Assembly: GCA_026826555.1 (NCBI GenBank)
Contig: JAKSZT010053928.1
Location: 39,998,934 to 40,062,933, forward strand
Direction of reading: 5' to 3'
From: Tolypeutes matacus
Lineage: Eukaryota; Chordata; Mammalia; Cingulata; Chlamyphoridae
Length of the DNA stretch: 64,000 bases
Below, piece by piece: positions 49,486 through 60,449 of the stretch; the stretch's first letter is position 1, and the number at the start of each line of letters is the position of its first letter. Both the position numbers and the translations under genes were made by a program. Under the pieces are notes generated by a model that saw only the letters and a list, made by a program, of their open reading frames with translations, was not told the DNA's origin and did no database searches.

Positions 49486-50421
49486 CTACAGATGGCAGAA
49501 CAGAGAGGAGCTGGCAATCTGTATGCATGGCAGTGAATCAGGAATACCAAGAGAGCCAATGAAGGGGCAGCTTTTCTTCAAGAATGCCTTGGTGGGGAAG
49601 AGGCACAGTTGAGCAACATTAACCACAGAGAGCAAAGGAAAACAAAGAATGTGCATGGTTGATATGGTTAGGGAATTCCTTTGCATTTTCTTCTGGTGAG
49701 ACAGGATTAATCTTTTCAGGCAGGGGTTGGAAGGCAGATTCCTCAGGGCAGACTGGAAGTTGGGCAGTGCTGGAGTTTGGCTGGTACCTGTCTCATGGCT
49801 GGGAGAAGGTCCAGACTCTCTGGGGCAGACTGGAGGCTGGGCAGTGCATGCTGGAGTTAGGCTGGTACCCACCTCAGGGCTGGAAGGAAGTCCGGACACC
49901 CTGTGGTAGGCTGGAGGCTGGATGGTACAAGGTTGACAAGGTGTGGTCTCCACAGGGCAGGCCATCACAGGTTTATCTGTTAAAGTCTCAGCAGAATTTA
50001 GGGTTCCAATGTCCCCACCAATATTTTCATCATCCCATATGTCTCCATCCCAATCCTCAGGGTTCCACTCCTTTCCAATCAATGCCTTCATTTTAATTGC
50101 AGAAACCCTGTGAGGTTGAGATTTTAGTTTCCTCTGTAATTCTGCTTCTCGTACAATGAAAGTCTGGGTTTGATTCTCAGATATCTCAAGTCTGTGGCTA
50201 CAGGAGACAAGATTGTCTTTCAAGGCACACATAGAAACTTTCATATCATTCATGCAGCATTTAATTTTCAAATTTGAAGACTTTAGCTCATCTCTTTCTT
50301 TTGTAACTGTATCCAGAGTATCTAGGAGCAGCCAGCCAACATCATTATACTTTTTGACTCCACAAAATTCTGTTAAGGTGTTGAAAACACTCTCACCCAG
50401 ATCCTTGCTTCTTATAAGCAT
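49486..50421 (-). pseudogene. ERVL gag-like reading frame, 311 codons, incomplete
   Basis: Open from ATG at 50421 to a stop at 49486 on the minus strand, directly downstream of an ERVL-type LTR and primer-binding site, so by position it is gag. Residues about 38-100 are Leu/Lys/Glu-rich and suit a coiled coil (for example LDTLDTVTKERDELKSSN). An acidic-aromatic stretch, EWNPEDWDGDIWDD, follows at about 117-130. Residues about 160-228 are proline-rich and contain two to three copies of a ~28-residue repeat. The last ~70 residues are hydrophobic and change character, which suggests a frameshift. No zinc knuckle, protease or polymerase frame follows, and no 3' LTR is seen, so the provirus is truncated and cannot replicate. 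Whether translation starts at this ATG is uncertain. Confidence 0.75.
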
Positions 50422-50613
50422 GGAAGCAGGGGAATCCAGTGATGCTATTTTGCATATCTCTATTGCCAGCTCACATCATGGACTGTTAGCAGTCTCTTCA
50501 TTATTGGAAAGGGAATCATTAGTACCCTTGAGTTCAATTAGAGTAGAGAGCAGATTACAAAACTCCCAGAACCACCTCAGACATCCCATGTTTAAGACTC
50601 TGTTCCTCAAGAA

Positions 50614-50628
50614 CCACTCCCAGTACCA
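50614..50628 (-). promoter_or_regulatory. Retroviral primer-binding site (tRNA-Leu type)
   Basis: On the minus strand the sequence tggtactgggagtgg follows the LTR end after 3 bases. ERVL elements take their name from a leucine-tRNA primer, and TGGTA-CNGGGAGTGG-type sites fit that. The match is imperfect and is now only a relic. Confidence 0.65.
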
Positions 50629-50631
50629 AGC

Positions 50632-51082
50632 TGTATTAGTCAGAGTTCTCTCAGGAAACAGAATCAACAGGACATATCTGTCAATAATATGAGATTTTAT
50701 AAGAGTCTCTCATGCGACCGTGGGGATGCACAAGTCCAGGTTCTGCAGGCAGGCTGCAAACAGGGGCTCCGATGAAAGTCTGATGAAAGGTCCTTGATGA
50801 GTTTCTGGGAGAAGTTGGCTGTCCAAAGATGAGCTGGGAAATTCTCTCTGAATGTTGAAATCATTTCCCCTTTTAAGGCATTCAACTGATTGGATAAAAG
50901 CTTCATCCATTGCTGATGTAATCTCCCTGATTGATGCAGATGTAATCAGCCATCCATGCAGTAAACTCATTGGTGATTGAAGTCCATAAATGCTCTTGTA
51001 TTACAATTAGCCCAGTGCTTGCTGGACCAAACACCTGGACACAATTACCCGGCCGAGTTGAAACATTAGCCTAACCATAACA
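50632..51082 (-). mobile_element. 5' LTR of an ERVL-type provirus (MLT2-like)
   Basis: On the plus strand it begins TGTATTAGTCAGAGTTCTCTC and ends CTAACCATAACA, so on the minus strand it starts TGTTATGG and ends TAATACA. Landmarks 'caactgattggataaaagc' and 'ggacacaattacccggcc' fit MLT2/ERVL LTRs. The adjoining primer-binding site and gag-like frame show that it is the 5' LTR of a minus-strand provirus. Length 451 bp. The overlapping minus frames at 50697-50970 are not genes. Confidence 0.82.
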
Positions 51083-51824
51083 CCAAGTGTCAGATTTTCG
51101 TACTCTAGTTTTCCCCAGAAATGTATTGTCTTTTATTTTTAATTCATGTAAGAAGAACCTGCACTATCTAAATGTGTTGTAGACTCTTTAGATTTTGATA
51201 TATTTTCAAATGTACAGAAAAGTTGCAAGAATAGTATAAAGAACTTCACCTATATTATTCAGTTTCTTTCTCTCCCTCTCATCCTCAAACTCTCTCTCCA
51301 TACATTTAATTTCATTTGAAAACAAGTCACACAAATCATACCTCTTTAGCACAAAATATTTTGATGAATGATATTATCTTATATAATCATAGTACAATTA
51401 GCAAAATCAGCTAAAGTTAACCTTGATACTGATATTTTTTACCATACTCAGCACTTTTTTCACATGGTAAACTCCTTAAACTCTCTATATGAGCAAAAGA
51501 AAGACAAACTTTTAAAGTCCTGCCTTAATGCTATTTATCCAGTTTAGGTCTTGTTGATGTAAAGTGTTAGCTTAAGTTTCCCAAGAAGGCCTTGTCATCA
51601 TATTTGTCTTATTTCAGGAGAAAACTTCAGGCTAAGAAAATATAGCCCTGCTAGCCATTAGTATATTCAATACTCTTCTCCAAGGTCAATCATCATATAC
51701 ATCAGTCTTCTAATTCAGTAGAAACAAGACCATGGACATTTAGAAATCGGATTAACTAGAGGATGAATCCATCTTCTGATTAAAAGAGTTGTGAATTTCC
51801 AAATCTCTTCCCTCCACCTTGGTC
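51083..51824. mobile_element. Old L1-like fragment and unassigned DNA
   Basis: At about 51185-51470 'tacagaaaagttgcaagaat' followed by 'agtacaattagcaaaatca' resembles an old L1 3' UTR segment; orientation is uncertain. The remainder is unassigned. Confidence 0.5.
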
Positions 51825-51850
51825 TTTTTTTTTTTTTTTTTTTTTTTTTT
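51825..51850. repeat. 26-bp T tract
   Basis: Uninterrupted T run. It may be the poly-A tail of a minus-strand retrocopy lying to its right, but no matching target duplication was found. Confidence 0.85.
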
Positions 51851-52138
51851 GCATATGTGTATAGTTTAAAATCTTGCTAGATTTATTTTAAAGAAGTGTA
51901 AAACTAAAGATTCAAAACAATACCATAGAAAAATAAAGAGTCCTGTCACTTGGGGATTATCATGCAGTATGTCTCCATTTCTTCAATATGATTTTTGTTT
52001 AATTTTTTTAAACCAGACATTGGTTTTGTTTCTCTTGTATGAATATTAAATAGATCATTTCAATAAATTTAGGCTCTAACATTCTGGCTTCATACTTGGC
52101 ATATAAGTCAACCACCTCTATACAAAAAATGGAGCCTG

Positions 52139-52585
52139 GGAAGGGGATGGGGCTCAAGTGATTGGGCTCCCATCTACCATAGAGGATTCCAGGATTTGAT
52201 TCCCAGGGCCTCCTGGTGAAAAGCAAGCTGGTCCACACCGCAAGCTGGCCCACGAGGAACGCTGGCCCACGTGGAGTGCTGGCCCATGCAGAGGGCTGGC
52301 CCATGCAGGAGTGCTGGCCCACACGGAGAGCTAGCACAGCAAAGATGATGCAACAAAAAGAGACACAGAAGAGAGGCAATGAGAGATGCAGCAAGTCAGG
52401 GAGCTGAGGTAGCACAAAACTTTGAGCAGCCTTTTCCCACTCCAGAAGGTCCCAGGGTCAGTTCCCGGTGCCACCTAAAGAGAAGACAAGCAGACACAGA
52501 AGAACCCACAGGGAGCAGACAGTGAGCCCAAAAACAATGGGGGAGGGGATATATAAATAAATTGTAAAAAAAAAAAAAAAAAAAC
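52139..52585 (+). mobile_element. Long composite DAS-type SINE with internal 17-bp tandem repeat
   Basis: A 447-bp tRNA-related SINE flanked by a 10-bp duplication, atggagcctg, at 52129-52138 and 52586-52595. The 5' unit (box A-like 'gggctcaagtgatt', B-like 'ggatttgattcc') is a diverged relative of the young DAS-SINEs and shares 'gggcctcctggtgaa'. A tandem array of six ~17-bp units with core gctggcccac spans 52227-52329. A second unit with 'cccagggtcagttcccggt' lies at about 52440-52475, so the element is composite. It ends in AATAAA and poly-A without TCTTT. The 135-codon minus frame (52008-52415) is the antisense of this array and is not a gene. Confidence 0.85.
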
Positions 52586-52595
52586 ATGGAGCCTG

Positions 52596-53187
52596 ACATT
52601 TCTGAAGCCATGCTTATACTCTCTACCAACTGCTTAGTTGAAATACTCATCTGTCAAGCATGGGGTCAAGACAAACGGCAAATTCTATCAGGTCAAATCT
52701 TTATGCTTAACTGTATGTAAATTGAATGGACTGTCCACAGTTTAGAAATTATTGTTAATTGCTTTCTTACAAATTTATCATGAGAAAATAAATATATGTT
52801 CTGCAATGATAATCTCAGTCTTTAAAAACATTAAGCTTGCAGTCCTTTCCTGTTTAATAAAATGCCCTGGCTCTCACTGGCTTCTTTTTACCCTATGCCC
52901 TCTGCCTTTTGGAATTATTGAACTCATCTGCATATGGACGTTTTGTGATCTTGGCGTTGCCAAAAGCCTAAGCACGCATTTCAGTATTGGATATTTTGTG
53001 ACCTATGAAGTCCACTTCCTGCCCAGTGGGAAAATAGTTAGCTAGATCAATTCTGGCAAAGGAGGGATCTTTTTGGCAGAAAACAGCACAAATTCTCACA
53101 ATGATTTATTTCTGAACCAAAAAATAAGGTTTGTATTGCAGCAGCACACAAGCACACATAAATACACACATGCGCTATAGAAAATAC
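52596..53187. other. Unassigned non-coding DNA
   Basis: No gene or named repeat seen. Confidence 0.5.
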
Positions 53188-53219
53188 ATAGATGATTAGA
53201 TAAATAGATAGATGATAGT

Positions 53220-53270
<51 letters not shown>
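53188..53270. repeat. (GATA)n microsatellite
   Basis: An imperfect start is followed by about twelve pure TAGA units at 53220-53269. Likely length-polymorphic. Confidence 0.95.
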
Positions 53271-54118
53271 AGATTTATTTCCTTAACTCCATGAAACCAA
53301 GCCTCCCAAGACATCAAATCCTGTTTTGTCTTCCTTGTTGTGGAAGTGCCACATTTTGTGCAGTCAGCTGGAGGAGAATAAAACAAACTACTAGGTGCTT
53401 GATATGAGATTTGTGTTCATTGGGAAAGTTTTGCTCTCAACTCCAAGCACGACAATGTTGAAAGGGAAAAACAGTGGCAGAGCAATTCATAATAATAAAA
53501 AAAAGAAGCTTAAAGGAATATTGGTCTGAATCATCTCATTGTTTCTGCCAAAGAAACTCTTTTCTATTTGTTCCAATCCCATCACAGAGGTCATCTTCAA
53601 CTTTCAGAGCTCTCTTCCTTGTAGCAACTGCTCAAGTAATGTCACTATGATTCGCCCACTAGAAACAATTCCAACGGCTATGTGTGTGAATGAGGGCTTT
53701 GTGTTGGCGGCTATGTCTCTGATCAAACTTCCTCTAAATTCTGAAGAACCTCTATGGATTGCCAATGACAGACAGCATGTATTGTAGTATTTCACACACT
53801 ATTAGAAGCTAGAAATTTAGAGCTTGAAGGGACTCCAGAATTCACCTCATTCCTCCAATAATATCTGAAACACCTTCAGGCTTCTCTTTTCAATCTTAGC
53901 ACTTAGTTTAGTGCCCAACTCATAATAGTCACTACAATTATTAGTTTTTGATGGTAGAAACCAACCCCTTCATTGATTTTGTGAAAGAATGAACAGAGAA
54001 ATCCAGAGAAACTGAGCAATTTTCTCATTGTTACATATCTTGTTAATGAAAGAGCAAGGAGTCGGAAGTTGATAGGTCAATATTAATTGCATATCATCGT
54101 CTTAAATCCAATTGATGA
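53271..54118. other. Unassigned DNA, possible old repeat at 53810-54080
   Basis: 'agagcttgaagggactccag' and, further on, 'cagagaaactgagcaatttt' suggest an eroded mammalian repeat split by other sequence. Frames at 53539-53795 are unplaced. Confidence 0.4.
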
Positions 54119-54204
54119 TGTTTTAGTTTTGTTACTACTAAAGCAAATATCATGCAATGGGTTGGCTTAAACAATGAGAATTTATTGGGTCACAATTTTA
54201 AGAC

Positions 54205-54385
54205 ACATGCCCCATCTTCTCCAAGCATCAGGATAGTGGCCAGGCTCTACACAAATGCAGGACATGGGTTCCAACCTCTCCAAGCATTGAAGTGGCAACA
54301 CTGTCTCTGACAAATGAGGTGGAAGGTTTCCCCCTCCAAGCACTAGGACATATGGCCTGCCCCCTCCAAATGGAGTGGTGAAGCT
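54205..54385. repeat. Degenerate ~58-bp tandem repeat within the MaLR internal region
   Basis: The motif ctccaagca recurs at about 54220, 54278 and 54335, spaced 57-59 bp, and a shorter trace follows at about 54364. On the minus strand the units start with the sequence tgcttggag. The repeat lies between the gag-like frame and the remaining LTR end. Confidence 0.65.
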
Positions 54386-54579
54386 GCCGTTTCATGCACA
54401 TGAGTGGGCCTGCTCTCTTAACCTGAAGAGATCTCTTCAGTACAGACATTGGCCTCCATGGTTCTGCTGTGGAAGTCGTTTCTCCTTCAATTCACCCATT
54501 CTATGTCCCTATCAGTCCAGGCTGGCTGTGGTTCTCCTCAAATACATTTTTACACAAACCTTAATGGCTTTATCGCAAT

Positions 54580-55158
54580 TCATAAGGATCCAAACCATGA
54601 AACAGAAGGACTTTCCACAGCTACTTCCTTTATAACTGCATTTCCTGGCTGACTGGATTCATGTTCAGTTAAACCCTCATGTGAAGCCCTATTTTCCAGG
54701 GACTTGCTTTCTAGAAACTTAGAGAGGTCCCTGATAGAGTTGCTTATAGGCTTAGTCTCAAAACAAACAATCTGGATAGGCTCAAAATTTTTCAAGCCAT
54801 CAATTTCTGGTTTCTTTGTGCCTAGGAGTTCAGTTCTCAGCTTATTCTCACATTTTACTGTAAGAAGAAACCAAGCTGCACTTCCCACACTTAGCTTGGA
54901 GATCAGCTCAGCTAAATATTCAAGCTCATTGCTTTCAAGTTCTGCCTTCCATCCAACATCAGAACTCAATTTCACCAAGTTTTCTGCCACTTTAAAATGA
55001 GGATGGCTTTTACTACAGTTTCCAATAACACATTTATCATTTCCTTCTTCAGCCTCATTGGAAATACCGTTAGCATACATATTTCTACCAACAGTCTCTT
55101 CAGAGCAATCTAGGCATGGTCTCTCAAGCACCTCACAAATCTTCTGGCCTCTACACAT
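54580..55158 (-). pseudogene. MaLR gag-like frame, 192 codons
   Basis: Open from ATG at 55158 to a stop at 54580. The region encodes a mostly polar, Leu/Glu/Lys-rich product with ELESNELEYLAELISKLSV at about residues 74-92, in the position of the MaLR internal gag-derived segment. It has no protease, polymerase or zinc knuckle. An upstream primer-binding site and LTR give the orientation. MaLR internal regions rarely stay open this long, but no sign of function is visible and the product may never be made. Confidence 0.62.
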
Positions 55159-55210
55159 TACCTAATTTCAAGGCTGTTTCCACATTTTTCAGTATTTGCA
55201 ATAGCGGCAC

Positions 55211-55228
55211 CCCACTCTTCTGGTACCA
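55211..55228 (-). promoter_or_regulatory. Retroviral primer-binding site of the MaLR element
   Basis: On the minus strand tggtaccagaagagtggg follows the LTR end after 5 bases, the place and form expected for the primer-binding site of MaLR elements. It is a relic. Confidence 0.65.
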
Positions 55229-55233
55229 AAAAC

Positions 55234-55700
55234 TGTTTGTTTCCTTGTTGCTAATGTAAACGCTATGGAACGGGTTGGCTTAAACAATGAGAATTTATTG
55301 GCTCATGGTTTTGTGCCTAGGAGAAGTCCAAAATCAAGGCATTATCAAGGTGATGCTTTCTCCCCAAAACCTGGCATTCTGGGGCTGGCTGCTGGCAATC
55401 CTTGATTCTTAGCACCTCTGTCACATGACAATGTACATGGTGGCCTCTCCTGGCTTCTTCCTTCTCTTCCTGGTTCCATTGACTTGTAGCTTCTGTCTGC
55501 TCTGTCTGGCTTTCTCTTTGTGCCCTTCACTAATACAGCCTTCAGTAATAGGATTAAGACCATCCAGATTCAGCTGGGCCACACCTTAACTGACTTAACC
55601 TCACCAAAAGGTCTTCTTTACAAGAGTTCACACCCACAAGAATGGATCAAGTTTAAGAATATGTTTTTTTTTCTGGGGTACAAAGCTCCAATCCACCACA
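55234..55700 (-). mobile_element. 5' LTR of the MaLR-type provirus
   Basis: 467 bp with plus-strand ends TGTTTGTTTC and CCACCACA, so TGTGGTGG...ACA on the minus strand. An AATAAA lies near its 3' end ('gagccaataaattctcattg' on the minus strand). The part 'ttctggggctggctgctggc' is only in this LTR and not in the short 3' copy. Confidence 0.75.
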
Positions 55701-55809
55701 AATGCTAAGCAACTATTATAATCATCCACCTGAAACTCAGCAAATTATTGATACTGTTTAGAGAGTACTTTTTTTTTTACTTCAAAACTGTAGTTGTGCT
55801 ATGGTTACA
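55701..55809. other. Unassigned non-coding DNA
   Basis: Short spacer before a MIR-like stretch. Confidence 0.4.
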
Positions 55810-55950
55810 AACTTAGACTCAAAATGTAAGCTTATGCTGTTCCTTAGTAGCTATGTGACTATAGGCAAGTAGAGTATTTCTTGAGCCTTATTTTCTTCTT
55901 CTATTAAAAAAGTTAATAATTCTAGCAATAATTATGAACTGCTTGAAAAC
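55810..55950 (+). repeat. MIR SINE
   Basis: 'acttagactcaaaatgtaag', 'agctatgtgactataggcaa', 'gagccttattttcttcttct' follow the MIR core order. Confidence 0.75.
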
Positions 55951-58159
55951 TTTTTAACATGTGTCCTTTATGTCCTACTATTTGAGCTCTAGAGTTCTCA
56001 AAAACACTCTACTAATGAGGTAACTATTATTTTAAATTATACACATGGTCTCACTACTAAGAAGGGAATTATGATAATTATATATAAATATGGTATATAT
56101 TTGTATATATCTATTATTTATTATAAATTAATAAACTATTAATTTATTTTGTAGGGTCTGAGCCAAAGTAAGCTTGTTTGCAGCCTATAAATATAAAGAA
56201 CTCCTGGCAAAAAGTTTGAAATGGAGGTGAATATGTAGGTATACACTGGCTCACAGGCAATATCAAATAAGAATAATTAGCACTAAATAGAACCTCTCCC
56301 AAGATTTCTTTTTTGCTCCTCCTCTTCCACATTATGCACTAAGGGGCCATATTCACCATGCTTCATTACCTCCCCAGACCCAGCCCTCATGAGCCAGGGG
56401 AATATTATTTACTACATTCTGAGAGCAAAAGTTCCTGGTGTGAGACAAATTAAACAGAGCACTGGGAGCCATTTAACAAATTACATCTTCCAGTGCGTAT
56501 ATTGGTACCATAGTACCCCTGAAGCCTAACTCTCACGTCAATTAGATGAGGGACTCAGGCCCACAGGTCATTTTCTTCATGCCGACTCAGGCTGTGAACT
56601 TCCCTTTAGGGCCAGAAAACGAGCAAACCCAAGATGGGAAGATGAGTTTTTGAGAAGATTTTATTTGGGGAGAAAACTCATATACCTTGGAAAGAGTATC
56701 TAGCTGTTTCCATTTGACTGTTTCCAGTTGTATGCGCTATTTTTACTTTCTAAATATATATATATACAGGGAGAGGTCCCTAGTATTTGCTTCCAGCTGC
56801 TTTAATTTTTTTCAGTATGAAAAATAACTGCAAAATAAAATTTTATTTAAAAGTTTCACCTATTGCCTGTTCTCTTCCCTCTATTTTGAGTGACCTCAAA
56901 GCTCTTTTGCAACCCTGAGAGTCTCTCACTGACTTAGTTATTGAAGTGAAAACTGGGAAAACAATTTTTATAATGAGAATTCTAAAGGAAGGACTAAAAT
57001 AGGAAAACTGAAAAGAAAAAAGAAAAAGAGAAAAGAAAAAAAAAAGTTTTGACACATCTAAAAATATGCCTAAGGAGTTATTTAGAAACCACAAACACTT
57101 TTATTAAAATCTTGGGGCTTGTTTTGGCAACAGGGTGCATTTTGTAGGAAAAAAAAATCATGACATGGTACTTTCTATAAATACAGCACTTTAATGTCTC
57201 AAAGAGTTGGGTTTGTTTTTTGTTTTTTGTTTTTTTTCCATTTAATATTCAGTCGATCTTTTCAGGATTTTTATGGTGAGAATCTGGAATGATAAAAGAT
57301 TTCCCCTAGTTTTCCCCTCATTCTTCTGTGAGAGGATGGAGGGAGAACTATGGATGGGAGATAAGGAAGGCAATCAGTCAACACATCTGTGCCCAGTAAC
57401 TTTCTCCAGTGCAGGCATCTTGGCATCTTGAGTAACTGGAGACCAGTAAAAAAACAAAGTTCTTGCAACCAATGCTATTACTATGTTTCCCCTCTAATAC
57501 CTTATTTGTGGCTAATGTGACATCGGGCTCAATCATAAGCCTATATCCAAATCAAGTTTTGTTTTCCAGTTACACACCTTAAAGGAATACTTTTATTTTC
57601 TTGATCTATGTCCAATACTTGGGTCAAGGTCATACTCTTGATCAAAAGAACTGAAAAAGGGATGGGGAATAATGGAAATAACATATCTTATAATACTTTC
57701 TGTGAATAGCTTTGTATTATTTTTCGATCCTAAATCTGAGTCAATAAGCTTTCCCAGACAATTGGAGCACTTTTGAATATAAGAAGTCTACTGAACATTA
57801 AGAGGCCATTCTAATTACTTTTGTGATTTATTACTCCTGAGAGTCAGCAGAGTTGCTTACCAGAGCTATGAGAAATTGTTGGTTGTGAATTACAGGTGAG
57901 CCACATTAATCATATCTGGGGTTGTGTCAGTGTGGGTTTTCACCCCATAGTGCTTCAACTTCAGCGGTAAACCATAATATGCTAATCCTGCCTCACTATT
58001 CTTTCAGATCAGAAATCAAGATATCATATTTCCCTTGGCTCTCCCCCACCCCCATCTACATTTTGGAAACCAAAAATATTCCTGTATGACACTAATCTGG
58101 CTAAAAGGCAATGAGATAAGCCAAATAAAATCTGCCATGATTTTGAGTGTACTTTTCCA
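55951..58159. other. Unassigned non-coding DNA
   Basis: About 2.2 kb with AT-rich stretches (56060-56150), a short (TA)n at about 56754-56765, and an A/G-rich patch (57000-57045). No gene. The frames here are short. Confidence 0.5.
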
Positions 58160-59575
58160 ATACATTTATTCAACAAATAAGATTTTGCTTTTTAGCACCT
58201 ACTATGTTAATAGCCACTGAATACCAGAGGCTCTTATAAGTGTGAGAGACACAACAGTAAATAAATCCAAGTCCTCATTCTGATGGAGCTTACATTCTAG
58301 TGAGGGAAGACAGATATATAAGTCCATTTTTAAAATCCATCAAGTGGTTATAATTAGATTGAGAGTAAGAGTGAGGAATGCTATTTAACATAGGGTAGTC
58401 AGGGAAGGTTTCTTTGTAAAAGGGTTATTTGTGCAAAGAACTGAAAAAAATGGGAGAAAAGACATTGAGTAAACCTTGGGAAGAATTTGTTAACTAGCAT
58501 TCACAGCACTTAAGGACCTGAGATGAGCATGTTTAAGGAAAGTCCCGATTAGAGTGAGGAATGTTGAGTGATAAGAGAGGCAGCTAGGAAGTTAGCTGAA
58601 CCTTCCAGGGCCTAGCCATAGTGGGTTGAAGGTTTGAGAAGGAAGTGGTAGGATCTCATTTATAATGTATATGGACAGAAGAGATAATAGGGCAGCAAGA
58701 GTGGATTTGGGAGACCACTTGAGAGACAATTGCTAATAACCATGTGAGAGATGAAGGTGGTTAAAAGTGGTGAGACATGGCTACATTCTGAATGTAGTTC
58801 AAAAGCACGCAAAGGCATATGTGGTGATAGATCAGCTTTAGATGCAAGGGAGGGAGAGAGAGATAGGCAGAGACACACACACACACATAGAGAGAGAGAG
58901 AGAGAGAATTCATGGATGATTTCAAGGTTTTAGCCTATTTAAATGGTAGGACAGAGTTCCACCTACTGAGATAGGAAACCATGGAAGGGGCAGGATAGGA
59001 ACATTTGAATTAAAAGTTTGTTTTTGAACATGTTATATTTGAGGCTCTTATTAGACACCTAAGTGGAGACATCAAATTGATAGTTGGTTATACAAATCTG
59101 GATTTCATTAAAGAGCTCCAGTCTGGAGGGGGAAAAAAAGGAAGTATTCAGGTAGAGATGATATCTAAAGCTATAGGGCTAGTAGGGATGCTATTTAAAA
59201 TGAACTTTAGGGAGTGGGTGTAGAGAGAGAAGACAAGAGTTGTGAAGATCAAGGCCTGGAGTACTCCTACATGTAGAGGCCAGAGTGAAGAGGAAGAATA
59301 AGACCAAAAAAGTAAAGAAAAAGCAGAGAAGGACCTGTCAATGGAAGGAAGCAAACCAGGGGAGTGTTGTGTGAACAATGTATTTGAAGGAGGAGAAAGT
59401 GAACGGCCATCTCATATCTTCTGTCAGGTGGAATAAGACAAAGGCTGAGAGGGGTACTTTGAATTTGGCAATATGGATGACATTGGTGATGTTGGCAAAA
59501 CTCAGAATGCTCCTCATTCATCTGCAGGAGCAATCAGCCACACACACTTCATTTCCAACCAAGAGTCTGAACACC
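58160..59575 (+). repeat. Long old LINE-like repeat
   Basis: About 1.4 kb that follow, in order, a well-known purine-rich mammalian repeat: 'gcttacattctagtgaggga', 'ggtagtcagggaaggtttct', 'tgaacatgttatatttgagg', 'cctaagtggagacatcaaat', 'ggcctggagtactcctacat', 'tggatgacattggtgatgtt'. I recall this as a LINE-associated repeat but cannot settle L1 versus another family. Pieces of it recur at 14175-14745 and 37960-38300. The frames in it are not genes. Confidence 0.65.
58846..58908. repeat. Compound (GA)n-(CA)n-(GA)n microsatellite
   Basis: Purine-rich GA units, a short CA run and then about ten GA units, lying within the old repeat. Confidence 0.9.
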
Positions 59576-60449
59576 TTTTAAGAAAAAGCCAGTAGCTGAA
59601 ATAGTTAACACCAACATAAAAAAATTAAATACTGCAATTAAAATGGAAACAAGAAGAAATAATATTAAATCAATGTCATTTTCTATGTTCCATAAAGGTT
59701 ATGCTTATTTTGAAATCATACAAAAAGTTTTCCCCATTAAGGGAAAATGTGTACTAAGTAAAATTCTTTTTTATTTAATCAAATTTGTGCCAATTATAAG
59801 CAAGTTGAGTCAGGCATTCTAGAAACTAATTTGAATGATTGACCATTCTAAAGAGTGATTTTTTTTTAAATCCTGTGGGTCCAAGCTTTGCTCACTTACA
59901 ATAATTTGGTTTCTTAACTTAGAATATATTCTATTTTTTTTTCATTATTCTTCTTAATAAGTATCAATTCTCTGATTTATCAATGTAAAATATAGTCTAA
60001 ATTGTATTGGTTATAATCTATTTTTTATTATTTCAGTTATGCTGGTAATATCCTTTGTCTTATTTATCCTTTAAACTTACGTATTTGGTTTCATGTATAC
60101 CAATAGAGTAGAGTCATGGTACCTAGTGGTGCTTACTAACTATCTCTGGAATTAATAAGTGAGTCATTGAATGAGTGAAATTTTCCACAGTCTATTACCT
60201 AAGTTTTTGGTAGCCATAACAAAATTATTTATCTTATTATTCTGATGCAAATAAAATCATTTAATTTAAACAATATTTTGACTCCATATTTTTATCAGAA
60301 AATACAATATTAAACTATGATGCTAATTTTAATTAAAAAATGAGCTAGAAGGAATAAAAATAACAGAGTATTACTCAAATGAAATTCTATATGCTCCACT
60401 AAATTTTTTATTGTTATTATTGAATTTTTTAATGAATTACTTAAGACCC
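59576..60449. other. Unassigned AT-rich DNA
   Basis: No gene or named repeat seen. Confidence 0.5.

Larger units (their letters stand above)
54119..55700 (-). mobile_element. Short MaLR-type provirus (LTR, internal region, partial 3' LTR)
   Basis: In minus orientation the order is LTR (55700-55234), primer-binding site (55228-55211), internal region with a gag-like frame (55158-54580), a repeat-bearing stretch (54579-54196) and the last ~77 bp of an LTR (54195-54119). Both LTR ends share a block including 'gggttggcttaaacaatgag' and an AATAAA (minus strand). The flanks gatga (54114-54118) and aatgc (55701-55705) do not form a clear duplication. MaLR elements are non-autonomous relatives of ERVL moved by ERVL enzymes. 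The internal region is only about 1 kb. Confidence 0.72.

Noticed and set aside
52008..52415. 135-codon minus-strand frame with repeated Trp/Ala/Pro motifs
   Set aside because: It is the antisense of the 17-bp tandem array in a SINE.
53188..53270. CRISPR-like regular repeat
   Set aside because: It is a simple (GATA)n microsatellite without spacers, in a mammalian genome.
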